Below are positions 25,404 to 33,993 of a stretch of DNA of 64,000 bases, one piece after another (position 1 is the first letter of the stretch; the number at the start of each line of letters is the position of its first letter). The notes beneath the pieces were generated by a model that worked only from the letters and a program-made list of their open reading frames with translations, ran no database searches and was not told where the DNA came from. A program made the translations under genes and the position numbers. The DNA is from Cerasicoccus maritimus (GTDB taxonomy: Bacteria > Verrucomicrobiota > Verrucomicrobiia > Opitutales > Cerasicoccaceae), in the NCBI GenBank assembly GCA_031296935.1, contig JAVDPD010000015.1:62001-126000 (forward strand), read 5' to 3'.

Positions 25404-25668
25404 ATGATCGCCGATTTTAAGTCAACCTCAGTGGGAGCATCGCCTTTCAGCTTGAACGAATGGCAACACCTGGGATGTCGCGCTCGACCCTACCGATAGC
25501 GGCAACTATGTCCTCTCGACCGCCGGACGCTTGGGTAACTTGATTTCAGGCACGTCGAACAAAGCCACTTTGGCTGGGGGAGACTCTTTTGACGGGGCCG
25601 ATCTAGCAACCGGACTCAACACGTGGTATAGCATTTCGATGACAATCGACAACGCCAGCGCCGTCTGA
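25404..25668 (+). pseudogene. relic of a LamG-like secreted protein
   Basis: Two frames form one decayed gene. ATG 25404 encodes IADFKSTSVGASPFSLNEWQ. From about 25471 another frame reads WDVALDPTDSGNYVLSTAGR and later LATGLNTWYSISMTIDNAS before TGA 25666-25668. The second piece resembles a concanavalin-like (LamG) domain common in PEP-CTERM proteins of this group. The beginning and the C-terminal sorting signal are gone. Confidence 0.5.
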
Positions 25669-25672
25669 CAGC

Positions 25673-26143
25673 TTAGTGCTCGTGGCCTTCGTGACCGTCT
25701 TCGGACTCGTGTTCCTTGGTCGATTGACCCACATTGAACGTGGCTTTGAGGCCAGCGACAAACTCAGTTTTCTGCTCAGCGGTTAGCTTGGCCTTGGGGT
25801 GCATCCAGGTGTAGCTTTCGAGCGGCATCCAGCCTTCGTGGACGGCTTCGTAGGCCTCGTCGGCATCGCCCATGTCAGCTACTGAGATGTTAAAGTGTTC
25901 GCGGCCTTCCTCTACATGATGGCTGATCCACCAGGAGACCGGTGCGATCTTGGCGTACCAAGGCCAGACTGTTTCGTTGGAGTGGCAGTCCGCGCAGGCG
26001 TTGGTGAAAAATTCTTTGGTCTGCGGATTCGCCCAAGTAACGGTGTTTTCGATGGGCGGGTTAGTGGTGTCGACGGGAATAAACTGGATGCCAATGGCAA
26101 TGACAATAAGTGCGATGAGGATTTTCGGCAATAGCTTCTTCAT
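25673..26143 (-). CDS. haem-binding domain protein (monohaem cytochrome-like)
   Basis: A 156-residue exported or anchored protein. The first 24 residues are a hydrophobic signal/anchor (ILIALIVIAIGIQF). ACADCHSNETVWPWYAKIAP (about residues 50-69) contains the CxxCH haem-attachment motif of the Haem_bd family. Conserved PVSWWISHHVEEGREHF follows, then a Trp-rich stretch. The C-terminus is His/Glu-rich (EDGHEGHEH) and could bind metal. A distal Met or His ligand is likely further on. It probably takes part in periplasmic electron transfer; the partner is unknown. Confidence 0.82.
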   Translation of the reverse strand: MKKLLPKILIALIVIAIGIQFIPVDTTNPPIENTVTWANPQTKEFFTNACADCHSNETVWPWYAKIAPVSWWISHHVEEGREHFNISVADMGDADEAYEAVHEGWMPLESYTWMHPKAKLTAEQKTEFVAGLKATFNVGQSTKEHESEDGHEGHEH

Positions 26144-26186
26144 GCCTAACTCATAACGCTAAATTGCTGTTTGGCAAAGCTTTAAC

Positions 26187-26753
26187 TTAATCGATACTGC
26201 GACTGAATCTCCGCGACTCCCGCTGGTAAAAGCGCTCGAGATGGCGGACAATCTCGTTCATCGGCTGAGCGTCGGTGTAGAAGCATGCGCCCGCCTGTAG
26301 GTAGATTGGCTCTCGCTCGGAGAGCAGGTCGGCAATGCGTTGGCGCGGGTTTTCCACGTTGAGCAGCGGGCGGTTGCTGTTTCCGCTGGTCCGATGGAGA
26401 ATGGTGTCCGGGCTGGCGAATAGACAAGCGACGAGGCCACGACGCTTGAGTTCGTCTATCATGCCTGGTGCCATGACGAGGCCGCCGCCACAGGAAACGA
26501 TACAGCCTTGCTCCGGGTGCCCGCCATGCACGAAGTCATGCTCCAACTGGCGGAAATATGGCTCGCCCTCCGTGGCAAAAATTTGCGGTATCGGACGACC
26601 TTCAGTCTCCACAATGGTGTGGTCGGAATCCAAGTGGTGCATGTGCAAACGGCGCGCCAACGCCCGGCCCACCGTGCTTTTGCCGGTACCCATAAAACCA
26701 ACCAAATACAGGTTTGGCTGGGGTTTTGCAGATTTTTTCTTGGTTTGCGCCAT
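26187..26753 (-). CDS. aroK: shikimate kinase
   Basis: The fifth step of the shikimate pathway: phosphorylation of shikimate at O3 with ATP in the cytoplasm. The P-loop is VGFMGTGKSTVG (about residues 18-29). Shikimate-binding residues occur in HHLDSDHTIVE (about 41-51, D-S-D), in FRQLE (about 68) and in SCGGGLV (about 86-92). The lid has RTSGNSNRPLL. The open frame extends 46 codons upstream, but ATG 26753 gives the usual length of about 188 residues with a short basic tail (AQTKKKSAKPQ). The gene diverges from the polyprenyl synthase. Confidence 0.9.
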   Translation of the reverse strand: MAQTKKKSAKPQPNLYLVGFMGTGKSTVGRALARRLHMHHLDSDHTIVETEGRPIPQIFATEGEPYFRQLEHDFVHGGHPEQGCIVSCGGGLVMAPGMIDELKRRGLVACLFASPDTILHRTSGNSNRPLLNVENPRQRIADLLSEREPIYLQAGACFYTDAQPMNEIVRHLERFYQRESRRFSRSID

Positions 26754-26900
26754 CACACAAGCCGCTTGCCCATCAACCGGCCATTCATCAATTTGAACGG
26801 CCTGAGCGGAGGCGCAAGTTAAAGCTGCATGCGATTTACGATAATGATACAAAAAGCGCTTATCGCTTGAAATAGTTGAAATTATCGGCATTTTCTTTTC

Positions 26901-28046
26901 ATGTCGCTAAGCGCCGCTACTAACACTTGGCCTCACAAAGCGAATTCGAGGCCTGCCGATCCGCTTGAAATACTGCTGACTCTGGAAGAAGATCTTCATG
27001 CGTGTATCACTATGGAGCTCAAAGAGTTGGAGGATCGAATTACTCAACATCACTCATTAAAGCCAGCCTGGCAGAGTCTAAAATCGTTTCTCCGCCGCCC
27101 GGGTAAGCGCCTCCGACCCTTGCTCTTTTTACTCAGTTACAGCCTCTTTGACGGACGTGAGACACCGCCACCGCGCGCCGCCTTCCGCATCGCTGGCGCC
27201 TTGGAGCTTTTTCACGGTTTCGCACTGATTCACGATGATTTAATTGACCGTTCGGAGTCGCGGCGTGGCAAGCCGACATTGCACCGTGCCCTTGAGAACG
27301 ACCTGTCTGCTGGCGAACGCAATGCGCAAAGTCTAGCTCTTGTGCTTGGTGATATCCTCTTTGGTTTCGCCATGGAATGCTTCATTGATCCCGAGTTGCC
27401 ACCTGCACATTCGCAGGCTGCTATGCGGTATTTCTTGCGCATTGCTCAGGAAACCGGCATGGGGCAGGCTGCCGAGATTGCGATGTTGGATATGCCACTC
27501 AGCGAGATTGGCGAATCCGAGATTGAGCAGACTTACCACCTTAAGACCACACGCTACACGATCGAGTGCCCGTTAACGCTTGGAGCGTTGCTAGCTGGTG
27601 CAGATGAAGAAACACGTCGAGCCTTGGCGGAGTTTGCCAAACCTCTCGGTCTTGCATTTCAGATCGAAAACGATCTCCATGAAGTCGCGCTACTGCCCGA
27701 TACCGCGCCCGACCTTGCTTACGACTTTCATTGCGGTGTGAAGACCCTTTTGCTGAAGCGTCTCTACGAAACACTCTCGGCGGCTGATCAAAGCTTACTC
27801 ATCCAAGCGCTGAGAAACTCGCAAAATCCAGAAGGCTGTGCTGAGCTTGCCCGTTTGGTTAGCAAGTCAGGGATCGTCAAAATCCTTTGCAATGAAGTCC
27901 GCCAACATTTCATGGCCTCGCGACGCGCCCTGTGTAACTCCTCCCTTCGACCTCATCAAATTGCGTTCCTGGAATCGGTGGTCGAGTTCATCCAAAGCAA
28001 CCGCCAGCATTCGGAATCCACCACCAAAAGCAAAGGCGTCGCCTAG
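26901..28046 (+). CDS. polyprenyl synthetase family protein with altered second Asp-rich motif
   Basis: A 381-residue trans-isoprenyl diphosphate synthase-like protein, expected to chain C5 units from IPP onto an allylic primer for quinone or carotenoid side chains. The family block KSFLRRPGKRLRPLLFLLSY (about residues 63-82) is clear, and the first Asp-rich motif is HDDLID (about 114-119). At the second motif the usual DDxxD is replaced by FQIENDLHEV (about 251-260), so one of the magnesium-binding acids is changed. Catalysis or chain length may differ, or the protein may be a regulatory subunit. Confidence 0.78.
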   Translation: MSLSAATNTWPHKANSRPADPLEILLTLEEDLHACITMELKELEDRITQHHSLKPAWQSLKSFLRRPGKRLRPLLFLLSYSLFDGRETPPPRAAFRIAGALELFHGFALIHDDLIDRSESRRGKPTLHRALENDLSAGERNAQSLALVLGDILFGFAMECFIDPELPPAHSQAAMRYFLRIAQETGMGQAAEIAMLDMPLSEIGESEIEQTYHLKTTRYTIECPLTLGALLAGADEETRRALAEFAKPLGLAFQIENDLHEVALLPDTAPDLAYDFHCGVKTLLLKRLYETLSAADQSLLIQALRNSQNPEGCAELARLVSKSGIVKILCNEVRQHFMASRRALCNSSLRPHQIAFLESVVEFIQSNRQHSESTTKSKGVA

Positions 28047-28319
28047 AGCATTTTTTATTATACTTGATCAGCCAGCCCGCAGTGGTTTTTCGCGTCCAGC
28101 ATGGCGGCTTGAGCAAGTGCTGGATCCTTTAACTTCATGTTGTCTCTAAAGCCTACGGTTTAATCCATAGATTTACGCATTGCAAAAATAGCCTGGCCAA
28201 ACGGGGATTATCCGGCTGCTGCTTCGACGGGCTCCTGGGTTCGCGCTTGTTCTGCTTCGTAGCAAAGTGCTGCCAATGAGCGGTAGCATAGCTCGATAGG
28301 CAATGCGACTTTGCGGCAA
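28047..28319. other. intergenic region with an insertion-sequence remnant
   Basis: TTGAGCAAGTGCT (28109-28121) and AACTTCATGTTGTCTCTA (28131-28148) recur at 37817-37829 and 37839-37856 next to the IS110-like fragment, so this is a remnant of the same element's end. No transposase remains. Just right of it the minus strand shows KVALPIELCYRSLAAL and a stop, an unrecognised coding-like fragment. Confidence 0.45.
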
Positions 28320-30020
28320 CTAGGCTCCCAATACTACTGGAGCTGGCTTTCTGCCGCTGCTTTTTCGCCGACGCCAAATACTGACACCGACAAAAACAGC
28401 CAGAATTCCTCCGAAAGCGTAGGTGCCGGGCTCGGGAATGGGGACTACTGGAACTACTTCGCCAGAAGTTAGCATGCGCGCATCATAAATTCCCGCAGGC
28501 AAGCCGGTTGGGTTGTAAAACTTGATTTGGCCAATTTGAGTCTCAGTAAGACCAGAGGTGCCAAAGCTCAACTGATCATCACCGCCACCGTTGTTTGCTC
28601 CGTTCCAGTTAGTGATGGTAATGGTAGCGCCGCTATCCCAGGTCGCGCCAGTGCTGTCGTCAAATGTCAGTTGCCCATTGGCCCCGGTAAAATCGATACT
28701 TGAGTCTGAGCTAAGCGTTAAAGTGTCAATTCTCTCACTAGTTTCTCCGATGGCAATTGTGCCACCGTTGAGGGTGACATCAGATGAATTTTGAATTTGG
28801 TTGGCTTCGCTGATGAGTAACGTGCCTCCATTAATGATGACGTTGCCCCGTATTTGATTGTTGCCAGCGGTGTTTGCAAGCTCCAGCACGCCAGCATCGA
28901 CTGTTAAATCTCCACTGATACGTGAATTGCTCCGGCTGCCACCCAAGACCAATGTTCCGTCGCCAAACTTGACTAAGCCCTCACTGCCCTGATCAGTAAT
29001 CCTTGTTTCAATGGTAGCTGTCACTCCACTGGCTACATTGACGAAGGGTTCGCCACCATCGGTAGCCTCGAAATGGATTCTTCCTCCGCCGCCATGTGCG
29101 ATGGTGGGCGTGCCATCTTCGAATACGATGCCATTGACATCCGTGCGGCCATTCTTGGTTACGGTGTAGCTGCCCGTGGCGTCATCGCCTGCGGAAAAGA
29201 CGGCAACCTCGTTAGCGGCGAAAGATGAAAGTGGACCGGTGCCATCGGCCGAATCCGACCAGTTACTGTTACTGTTGTTCCAGGTGCCATTAGGGCTCGG
29301 GCCGCCTAATCCCGCCGTAGCTCCGTTGGTATCCCAGTAAACGAAATTAACTGGCGTGAGTAAATTTACCTCGCCAGTCAGGCTGGAAAGGGTGCTGCTG
29401 AAGGCCGTTGAGTAGGAGATGGTGTAAGTTTGGCCACGCTCTATGGTTACTGTTTCCGATCTGCTGGTAAATGAAGAAACCGTAGCAGTATAGTCATCAC
29501 TGAAGGTGTTGCCCGTTCCTGAGGAGTCGATGGGAGTTGTGCCGGTGTTAATGTTCACCTTGTAATCTGCCCCGCCGCTGGGGCGGTTCACATCAGACCA
29601 GGAAAAATCATAGTCAAAGCTGTATTCGGCGGTGAAGGTAATGTAGAGTTGCGAATTTCCATCGACAGAGTTGATTTCTGAGATGTTGCTGCCTAAATTT
29701 GTGCCAAGTTGCCCATTTTGGAACGATGGAGTCCACACTTCAATGACATTTTGTCCAGTATTATGCCATCCAACATTGGTTCCATTAGTCTCGTTGAGTT
29801 CGTAGCGCGGAGTAACCGCAGTGACCGCAGTATCTTGCCGTTGCGCAGCCCAGTCTGTGCCCGATGGATTGATTTGTGTGACCTCAAACTCAGGGTTATT
29901 GATCAGGTTGAGTTCTTCTGCGTTCACCGCTAAAGCGCCTGCAAAGATACTTGCCAATAGACACCCTCCCCAATAAGGCCGTTGGACTACCGTAAGTCGA
30001 TCTGCGCTTTTAAAATTCAT
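28320..30020 (-). CDS. PEP-CTERM protein with autotransporter-type beta-strand repeats
   Basis: A secreted protein of about 566 residues. A signal peptide (GCLLASIFAGALAVNA) leads into an Asn/Thr/Ser-rich body. GDGTLVLGGSRSN (about residue 365) and similar strands match the autotransporter-associated beta-strand repeat of large surface proteins. The C-terminus carries the PEP-CTERM sorting signal: PIPEPG, a hydrophobic helix (TYAFGGILAVFVGVSIW) and the basic tail RRRKSSGRK. It is expected to be exported, processed by exosortase and held in the extracellular matrix. The start is taken at ATG 30020. The gene lies downstream of two similar small proteins. Confidence 0.8.
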   Translation of the reverse strand: MNFKSADRLTVVQRPYWGGCLLASIFAGALAVNAEELNLINNPEFEVTQINPSGTDWAAQRQDTAVTAVTPRYELNETNGTNVGWHNTGQNVIEVWTPSFQNGQLGTNLGSNISEINSVDGNSQLYITFTAEYSFDYDFSWSDVNRPSGGADYKVNINTGTTPIDSSGTGNTFSDDYTATVSSFTSRSETVTIERGQTYTISYSTAFSSTLSSLTGEVNLLTPVNFVYWDTNGATAGLGGPSPNGTWNNSNSNWSDSADGTGPLSSFAANEVAVFSAGDDATGSYTVTKNGRTDVNGIVFEDGTPTIAHGGGGRIHFEATDGGEPFVNVASGVTATIETRITDQGSEGLVKFGDGTLVLGGSRSNSRISGDLTVDAGVLELANTAGNNQIRGNVIINGGTLLISEANQIQNSSDVTLNGGTIAIGETSERIDTLTLSSDSSIDFTGANGQLTFDDSTGATWDSGATITITNWNGANNGGGDDQLSFGTSGLTETQIGQIKFYNPTGLPAGIYDARMLTSGEVVPVVPIPEPGTYAFGGILAVFVGVSIWRRRKSSGRKPAPVVLGA

Positions 30021-30337
30021 ACAGCTTAACCGGTATTTTGATACTCGGATAGCTACTATCGTCATTTGGAGCACATACTTAACCGATAGATTCTAACATA
30101 ACTCAATTTTTGTGCTAATTAGAGCATAGGGCCATTTCGCTTCAACATGGAGGCCTTTTTACTTCCCGCAAACACAGAAAATCCCCTCGTAGCGAAAGGG
30201 GAAACTTAGCAATCAGTCTGCGTGCACGGCAGACTCAATAAAACCTATTGGCTTATGGCTGACATCCAGCCGGAAACAAAAAATGGCGGGTCTACTGATA
30301 GACCCACCATTGGAAAATAAGCTCTGTCGTGGGCAGA
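30021..30337. other. intergenic region with transcript-end hairpins
   Basis: Besides the terminator at 30282-30311, a second weaker hairpin, CCCCT (30183-30187) with AGGGG (30197-30201), is followed on the minus strand by ATTTTC, and AGTCTGC/GCAGACT flanks a 7-nt loop around 30211-30231. The promoter of the PEP-CTERM gene starting at 30020 must lie here. Confidence 0.45.
30282..30311 (-). terminator. rho-independent terminator of the middle PEP-CTERM gene
   Basis: AATGGCGGGTCTA (30282-30294) pairs with TAGACCCACCATT (30299-30311) around a 4-nt loop, with one G-T wobble. On the minus strand the stem is followed by TTTTTTG. It is the strongest terminator in this part. Confidence 0.82.
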
Positions 30338-31066
30338 TTAACGACGACGACGCCACATTACGAAACCAGTCGCCATCGCGCCAACGAACAATGCTATGGA
30401 GCTAGACTCGGGGATCACGGTCATTTCAATGGCACCGAGGTAGGCAAACTGCTGTGACGTAGTATTGTTTGGCCCTGCTGTAACGGTGAGCGTGATGATG
30501 CCACCCGCCGTCGGGCTAAGACCACTGGCTATGACAGTACTGGAGATATTGTTGGCAACATCCAAGTAAACCGTTGAGCTGTTAAGGCCATCGAACGCGT
30601 ATTCTGTCTCACGGTTGTCGCTGCCACCGATGCGCGAAGCATACACCGTGAAGTCATAGGTTTTCGATGGATCGAGTCCCGTGAACTCTAAAATGCCGAA
30701 GCCATTGTCGAGGGTCCCCCCGCTTGGATCCCAAGTGTCATTGGCGGTGTAGAAACTATCCTCGGTCGCGGTGCCCGGAAAGACTGCGCCAGAGTCATCA
30801 CCCGCTGAATTTCGACCATGAAATCCATCTGTGATACTGAGAGTGATGCCGGTTCCTGCACCAGTGGTGTCCGCGAGATCTGCGACGAGCTCATATGGGA
30901 AACTGATGCTGTCCAAGCCAGGATTAACCGGGTTGTTCCAGGTTTCCGGTTGACCAGTCGTTTTCGGGGTGTCGTCACCGTTGAAATCGATCAGGATCGT
31001 TTGCGCGTTGAGGAGTGCTGGCGCGAGGACCAGCACGGAGAGTGATATTTTCAGGGAATTGATCAT
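30338..31066 (-). CDS. PEP-CTERM domain protein, jelly-roll type
   Basis: The 242-residue exported protein has a signal peptide (hydrophobic LSVLVLAPALLNA) and a beta-rich body (TILIDFNGDDTPKTTGQPET at the start, LEFTGLDPSKTYDFTVYASR around residue 130) of the type seen in verrucomicrobial PEP-CTERM proteins. The C-terminus is IPESSSIALFVGAMATG with a final RRRR, a degenerate PEP-CTERM signal in which PEP is PES. Function is unknown; binding to carbohydrate or a matrix role would suit. A strong terminator follows. Confidence 0.75.
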   Translation of the reverse strand: MINSLKISLSVLVLAPALLNAQTILIDFNGDDTPKTTGQPETWNNPVNPGLDSISFPYELVADLADTTGAGTGITLSITDGFHGRNSAGDDSGAVFPGTATEDSFYTANDTWDPSGGTLDNGFGILEFTGLDPSKTYDFTVYASRIGGSDNRETEYAFDGLNSSTVYLDVANNISSTVIASGLSPTAGGIITLTVTAGPNNTTSQQFAYLGAIEMTVIPESSSIALFVGAMATGFVMWRRRR

Positions 31067-31223
31067 GCTTTTTGGGTATAGTTAGGATTCTGACTGAACA
31101 GGAAAGTGACGATTAAGGAATTGAGATTGATTGTTGAGTGACCTCCGTGTGTTACTGTCACGACCTAGGATAAATGAGCCCACGAACACCCCGAGACCTG
31201 GGCCTAATGAGGCGTGAATGTCA

Positions 31224-32042
31224 TCATTTTACCGGATCACGACCGGAGAGACGACGACGACGGATAATGACCACAGTCAACGTGCAAATGCCGAATAGCG
31301 CCGCATACGTCGACGGTTCGGGAACCGCGTTAATCAAATCACTGTATTCCGTGGCCACCACGATGTTATCAAGAGCCCCCGTCATCCGCTTCCCATTGGA
31401 GATAATTCGAATCGAGTCGATTGAAGTTATTGGCGCGCTGTTCGTGAGCAACGGTGTGTCAAGTATCGCGGGCAAACCGTCGGTAAAAACCCAGGCACTG
31501 ATGTTGTCATCGCCGCCAGGATTGAAATCAATTTCCAGCACGAAGGTCACCTCGGTGCCCTCTGTGTAGGACCCTCCCGAATCGGAACCCGTGGTGCTGT
31601 CCGCACCCCCGTAGAGTAGGAAAAATTCATTGGTCGCATTCGACGTGCGAAATTGGAGGCTGAACTCCTCGGTTGAGTTATTGTTGCTAAAGCCGGAAAG
31701 CGCCAATACCTGCGTCTCGAATAAATCCACGGTTCTTTCTTTGACGCCGGTCCACGCGAAATAAAGGGTGCCCGTCGACTGGGACTCTGCCAACGTGCGA
31801 AAATTCACAAATGCGTCCTGGTCTCCAGTGTATGCAGCGCCATCGACAACCTCAAAGCTGGTTCCGTTCGTGGTCCAACCACCACTCCAGCCGGAGCCGC
31901 CTGTGCCAACCGAGACAAGGCTGTTGCTATCGGGGTAGTCGAAGTGTTCGGTTGCGATGAGGGTCGCGTTCGAGCTAAGCGGCAAGAGGCTCAGTGCGCC
32001 GGCAACTAGCCAGCAAGATGTCTTTTCTATACAATGCTTCAT
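31224..32042 (-). CDS. PEP-CTERM domain protein, LamG-like
   Basis: From ATG 32042 the protein has a signal peptide (SCWLVAGALSLLPLSSNA) and a concanavalin/LamG-like beta-sandwich (ATEHFDYPDSNSLVSVGTGG, then TLYFAWTGVKERTVDLF, residues about 30-235). It ends in the PEP-CTERM signal: NAVPEPSTYAALFGI, a hydrophobic run and IRRRRLSGR. It is expected at the cell surface or in the matrix. The frame is open upstream to 32147, but that adds an unrelated segment. The gene follows the SSS symporter by 170 bp on the same strand. Confidence 0.78.
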   Translation of the reverse strand: MKHCIEKTSCWLVAGALSLLPLSSNATLIATEHFDYPDSNSLVSVGTGGSGWSGGWTTNGTSFEVVDGAAYTGDQDAFVNFRTLAESQSTGTLYFAWTGVKERTVDLFETQVLALSGFSNNNSTEEFSLQFRTSNATNEFFLLYGGADSTTGSDSGGSYTEGTEVTFVLEIDFNPGGDDNISAWVFTDGLPAILDTPLLTNSAPITSIDSIRIISNGKRMTGALDNIVVATEYSDLINAVPEPSTYAALFGICTLTVVIIRRRRLSGRDPVK

Positions 32043-32211
32043 GGTCTTTGGGGCGGGGGTGTTTAAGGGACGCAAACTTCGTAGTAAGCCAACGAATAAA
32101 AGTATGGTCATTAGCAGTAGTTTATCATTTTTCCCTATCAGCGACAATGGCGATAATCACCGTAACTATGTCGATAACGCCCAAACAGCTCACCTCAACT
32201 CCATCGCGCGA

Positions 32212-33948
32212 TTACCAAAAGATGATGTAGAGGGCGATGGTTGTCAGGACCACTCCGTAGCCGCAGATCTTCGCTGATCGCGATCCTTCGAGCTGGATCT
32301 CCTTATTCTCCGGGAGCGTAACCGGCGCGGGCATTGGCATAAACTTCGTCAGGATGATCCCCGCTAGAATAACGATGAAAAAGCAGAGCGCCATGCGGTC
32401 GAGAAACGCCATTTGATCGGAGTACCACCAACCGTTCTTGATGAGGAGCGGACCGCCGATCCACTTGAAAAAACCGTAGGCAAAAATATTCAGTCCGATT
32501 CCAATCGCGCCAAAGCAGCGTGGCGTTTTGGGGGAGAAAAATCCGAAGATAAACACCGCCAGAATGCCGGGCGAGATAAAGCCCTGAAACTCCTGAATGT
32601 AGGCAAAGATACTGGTAAACTTATCCAACTGCGGCGCCACCAATGCCGCTAAGAGGACGAATAAAAGCACAAAGCCACGGCCAACGCGCACAAGCTTCAC
32701 GGGGTCTTTTTCGCCGGTAAATTTGGAATACAAATCGATCGTCGCAATGGTCGAAGCCGAGTTCAACATCGACGCCAGAGAGCTGATGACTGCGCCAGTC
32801 AACGCGGCCAAAACGAACCACGAAATCAGCGGCATTGGCTTAATCAAATTTCGCACCAGTACGGGGAACGCGCGGTCGTAATCATATTCTCCAGTCGTCG
32901 TGTTGAGCAAATCGCTGCTGAATAAATTGTAGGCCAGGATACCCGGGATCACCACCAGGAAGGGCACCAGCAATTTGAGAAACGCGGCGAAAACGATGCC
33001 CTTTTGCCCTTCGGCTAAAGACTTCGAACCCAGCGTTCGCTGCACAATGTATTGGTTCAAGCCCCAGTAGAAAAAGTTCGGAATCCACAGGCCGATCAGC
33101 AACGCGGTCCAAGGGAGATCTGAGTCCGTTTTCGGGCGCACCATGTGCACTTTACCGCCGCTGCCGTTCTCGCCATCGACGGCCACTGCTTCGCCTTCGA
33201 CGCCGTCGTTAAGGAGCAAGAATCGCTGCCAGGCATTTGCTTGCTCCAGGTCTTCAACGGTCGCGGCGGAATTGGCAACTTTGGTCAGGATGAGTTCCTC
33301 GGCAGGTTTTTTCGCCAGAACTGAGAACGCCAGAACCATAACGATGAGCCCACCAATAATCAGCGCCGCGCCCCATATGAGGTCCGTCCACGCGCAGGCC
33401 TTCAAGCCACCCACGAAAACATAGAGCGCCGCAAAGATCGCAATGAGCCAGCACACTGCGGTCAGGTTGTTGAGGACGGGCACGGTGTTATAATACTCCG
33501 ATACGAACTTGCCGCCCGAGAAGATAACTGACGACGTCGTGACGAAGACCAAGGTGACGATTGCCGGAATCGCCATAGCTAATCGGGCGACTCCGTCGAA
33601 ACGGTATTCGAGAAATTCCGGGATGGTGTAGAGGCCAGCTTTTAAAAATTTCGGCAGAAACCAGAAGGCCACAATAACGAGTGTAATGGCCGCCATCCAT
33701 TCATACGAAGCGATGGCCATGCCCAGCCAGTTGGCGGCGGATCCAGTCATCCCGACAAATTGCTCCGTCGAAATATTTGCTGCGATCAGGGAAAAGCCGA
33801 CCAGCCACCAAGTCAGCCCGCGCCCGGCGAGAAAGTAGTCCGACGCGCCTTTCTTTTCCGGACTCTCATGGCCGCTGCTTTTCCAGATGCCAAGGGTGAT
33901 GACACCTACAACGGAGATGATAAATAGCGCAACTTCGAGTATATTCAT
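32212..33948 (-). CDS. sodium/solute symporter (SSS family), probable sugar transporter
   Basis: A 578-residue inner-membrane protein with about 14 helices. SDYFLAGRGLTWWLVGFSLI (about residues 36-55) and AANISTEQFVGMTGSA (about 56-71) are the sodium-site region of SSS/SGLT-like transporters. Also present are the AALTGAVISSLASMLNSAST block (about 385-404) and a long cytoplasmic insertion (about 215-275). Transporters of this branch import hexoses or galactosides with Na+. It lies 45 bp after a GH36 gene on the same strand, so it probably imports the freed sugar and is cotranscribed with the glycosidase. Confidence 0.88.
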   Translation of the reverse strand: MNILEVALFIISVVGVITLGIWKSSGHESPEKKGASDYFLAGRGLTWWLVGFSLIAANISTEQFVGMTGSAANWLGMAIASYEWMAAITLVIVAFWFLPKFLKAGLYTIPEFLEYRFDGVARLAMAIPAIVTLVFVTTSSVIFSGGKFVSEYYNTVPVLNNLTAVCWLIAIFAALYVFVGGLKACAWTDLIWGAALIIGGLIVMVLAFSVLAKKPAEELILTKVANSAATVEDLEQANAWQRFLLLNDGVEGEAVAVDGENGSGGKVHMVRPKTDSDLPWTALLIGLWIPNFFYWGLNQYIVQRTLGSKSLAEGQKGIVFAAFLKLLVPFLVVIPGILAYNLFSSDLLNTTTGEYDYDRAFPVLVRNLIKPMPLISWFVLAALTGAVISSLASMLNSASTIATIDLYSKFTGEKDPVKLVRVGRGFVLLFVLLAALVAPQLDKFTSIFAYIQEFQGFISPGILAVFIFGFFSPKTPRCFGAIGIGLNIFAYGFFKWIGGPLLIKNGWWYSDQMAFLDRMALCFFIVILAGIILTKFMPMPAPVTLPENKEIQLEGSRSAKICGYGVVLTTIALYIIFW

Positions 33949-33993
33949 TAGGAGTATTGGCAGGGGGCTAATTAATGGAGAGGCCTCTGCGGC

